From the NCBI GenBank assembly GCA_026391755.1, contig JAPLDN010000071.1, positions 1 to 7,326 of the forward strand: DNA of 7,326 nucleotides, written 5' to 3'. A program made the translations under genes and the position numbers. A model generated the notes under the pieces. The model saw nothing but the letters and a program-made list of their open reading frames with translations, had not been told where the DNA came from and ran no database searches. This DNA is from Bacteroidota bacterium (GTDB lineage Bacteria > Bacteroidota > Bacteroidia > Bacteroidales > FEN-979). Positions 6,546 through 7,326 of this stretch are shown piece after piece (the first letter of the stretch is position 1; the number at the start of each line of letters is the position of its first letter).

Positions 6546-7202
6546 CTATAACCCCACTCCCACTCCTATCCTGAAAACAGGGTTTGAATAAGGCGAATAG
6601 TAAGTATCGTTCAGGTTGAACAGTATAAGGAGGTCCATGAACACCCTGCCGCCTATAGGCTGGGCATATCCCCCTCCGATGAGTACACTGTTGTATGAAA
6701 CAGTGCTTTGTCCGGGTGCCAGCGTATTATTATACGGATCATAGATCCTGCCGAGGGGATCATAATGGTATGGCTGAATATAGGCCATGTATTCGTATTC
6801 TGCATGGGCAAAAAGGTTTCCGACCCAGCTGTGGAAAATGCTTCTGAGGTAGTACCTGAGATAGATCCGCCCGCCGTATACGTTTGAAGAAAAGTCCAGG
6901 TAGTTCTTATTGATATCGTCCCAATAATAATCCCTGTATCTGAAATACTGATAAGTGAATCCCAGTCCGACATACAGCTGATCAATAGTTCGAATGCGGA
7001 CTTCAGGAGAAATCATGATGCCTGTGACAGTTCCGAACTGAAAGCCCAGATTACCGCCGACCGACAACCTTCGCCAGAAGTTATCCTTAGGCAGTGGAGG
7101 CTTGGTCGGATGGAAGATATTTGCCGAATCCTGGGCACCAGACAGGAATGGTGTCAGGAAAAAAGAAAAAAAGAAAATGAACAGTATAGCAGTTTTTCTC
7201 AT
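6546..7202 (-). CDS. small outer-membrane beta-barrel protein of unknown function
   Basis: A 218-residue exported protein. Residues 1-23 form a signal peptide (MRKTAILFIFFFSFFLTPFL, cleavage likely after SGA). A proline-rich linker (HPTKPPLPKD, 31-40) follows. The rest alternates polar and hydrophobic/aromatic residues in about eight amphipathic strands: roughly 46-56, 60-71, 75-88, 105-121, 126-143, 167-181, 185-198 and 207-217. It ends in a strand with a hydrophobic C-terminus (FRIGVGVGL). The block LSVGGNLGFQFGTVTGIMIS resembles a class of Bacteroidota hypothetical barrel proteins, but I recognise no named family or ligand. The frame is open to an ATG at 7259. The Met at 7202 is preferred because it begins the signal peptide and because a -7 promoter element (7257-7264) overlaps the upstream ATG. 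It is monocistronic within the window and convergent with the M28 gene; no functional link to that gene is evident. Confidence 0.85.
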   Translation of the reverse strand: MRKTAILFIFFFSFFLTPFLSGAQDSANIFHPTKPPLPKDNFWRRLSVGGNLGFQFGTVTGIMISPEVRIRTIDQLYVGLGFTYQYFRYRDYYWDDINKNYLDFSSNVYGGRIYLRYYLRSIFHSWVGNLFAHAEYEYMAYIQPYHYDPLGRIYDPYNNTLAPGQSTVSYNSVLIGGGYAQPIGGRVFMDLLILFNLNDTYYSPYSNPVFRIGVGVGL

Positions 7203-7256
7203 TGGCTTCCTGTAAAATAACGTATTGGATTGTAACCTTTTCCTATGATAACAGTA

Positions 7257-7264
7257 CAAAGGTA
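7257..7264 (-). promoter_or_regulatory. -7 promoter element (TAnnTTTG) for the beta-barrel gene
   Basis: On the minus strand this reads TACCTTTG, an exact match to the Bacteroidota -7 consensus. Transcription would start near 7250, giving a leader of about 50 nt before the Met at 7202. The best -33 candidate (ATTG, complement of 7290-7293) is 25 bases away, slightly too far, so only the -7 part is firmly supported. Confidence 0.6.
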
Positions 7265-7326
7265 CAACAGAAACGTGAAAATGAAGCTACAATTGTTTTG
7301 CTATATATAAAAGGTAAATAAAAATA

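Noticed and set aside
7203..7259. Extended N-terminus of the beta-barrel protein (ATG at 7259)
   Set aside because: It would place 19 residues before a complete signal peptide, and the upstream ATG overlaps the -7 promoter element.

Overview
The window looks like a chromosomal segment from a member of the Bacteroidota. Two starts are preceded by exact matches to the Bacteroidota -7 promoter element TAnnTTTG, with no clear Shine-Dalgarno sequence. The proteins (secreted M28 peptidase with a PA insert, small outer-membrane beta-barrel, Cache-HAMP-PP2C-HATPase signalling protein) are also typical of that phylum. Genus cannot be fixed from the sequence. No rRNA, tRNA, CRISPR array, insertion sequence or phage gene was found.

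Left half, minus strand (70-3470): a compact three-gene signalling operon. Transcription runs from a membrane sensor (Cache sensor, HAMP, SpoIIE/RsbU-type PP2C phosphatase, RsbW-like HATPase kinase), through a SpoIIAA/RsbV-like STAS protein 15 nt downstream, to a stand-alone class III nucleotidyl cyclase whose ATG overlaps the STAS stop by one base. This is a partner-switching module with kinase and phosphatase fused in one protein. No sigma or anti-sigma factor is visible. The translationally coupled last gene makes the cyclase the obvious candidate output, so an external signal may control cyclic-nucleotide synthesis through STAS phosphorylation. This is the most interesting system in the window.

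Middle, plus strand (3520-6478): a good Bacteroidota promoter drives a pepD-type M20 aminoacyl-histidine dipeptidase gene. That gene is broken by a frame change at about 4596-4600, where roughly 20 conserved codons are also missing. It is followed by an intact gene for an exported M28 zinc aminopeptidase.

Right end, minus strand (6546-7202): a small outer-membrane beta-barrel protein with a signal peptide and its own -7 promoter element, convergent with the M28 gene. The whole gap between these convergent genes is a 7-bp tandem array that reverses its orientation midway and can fold into an 18-bp hairpin. A different, 8-bp, array sits directly after the cyclase gene at the left edge.
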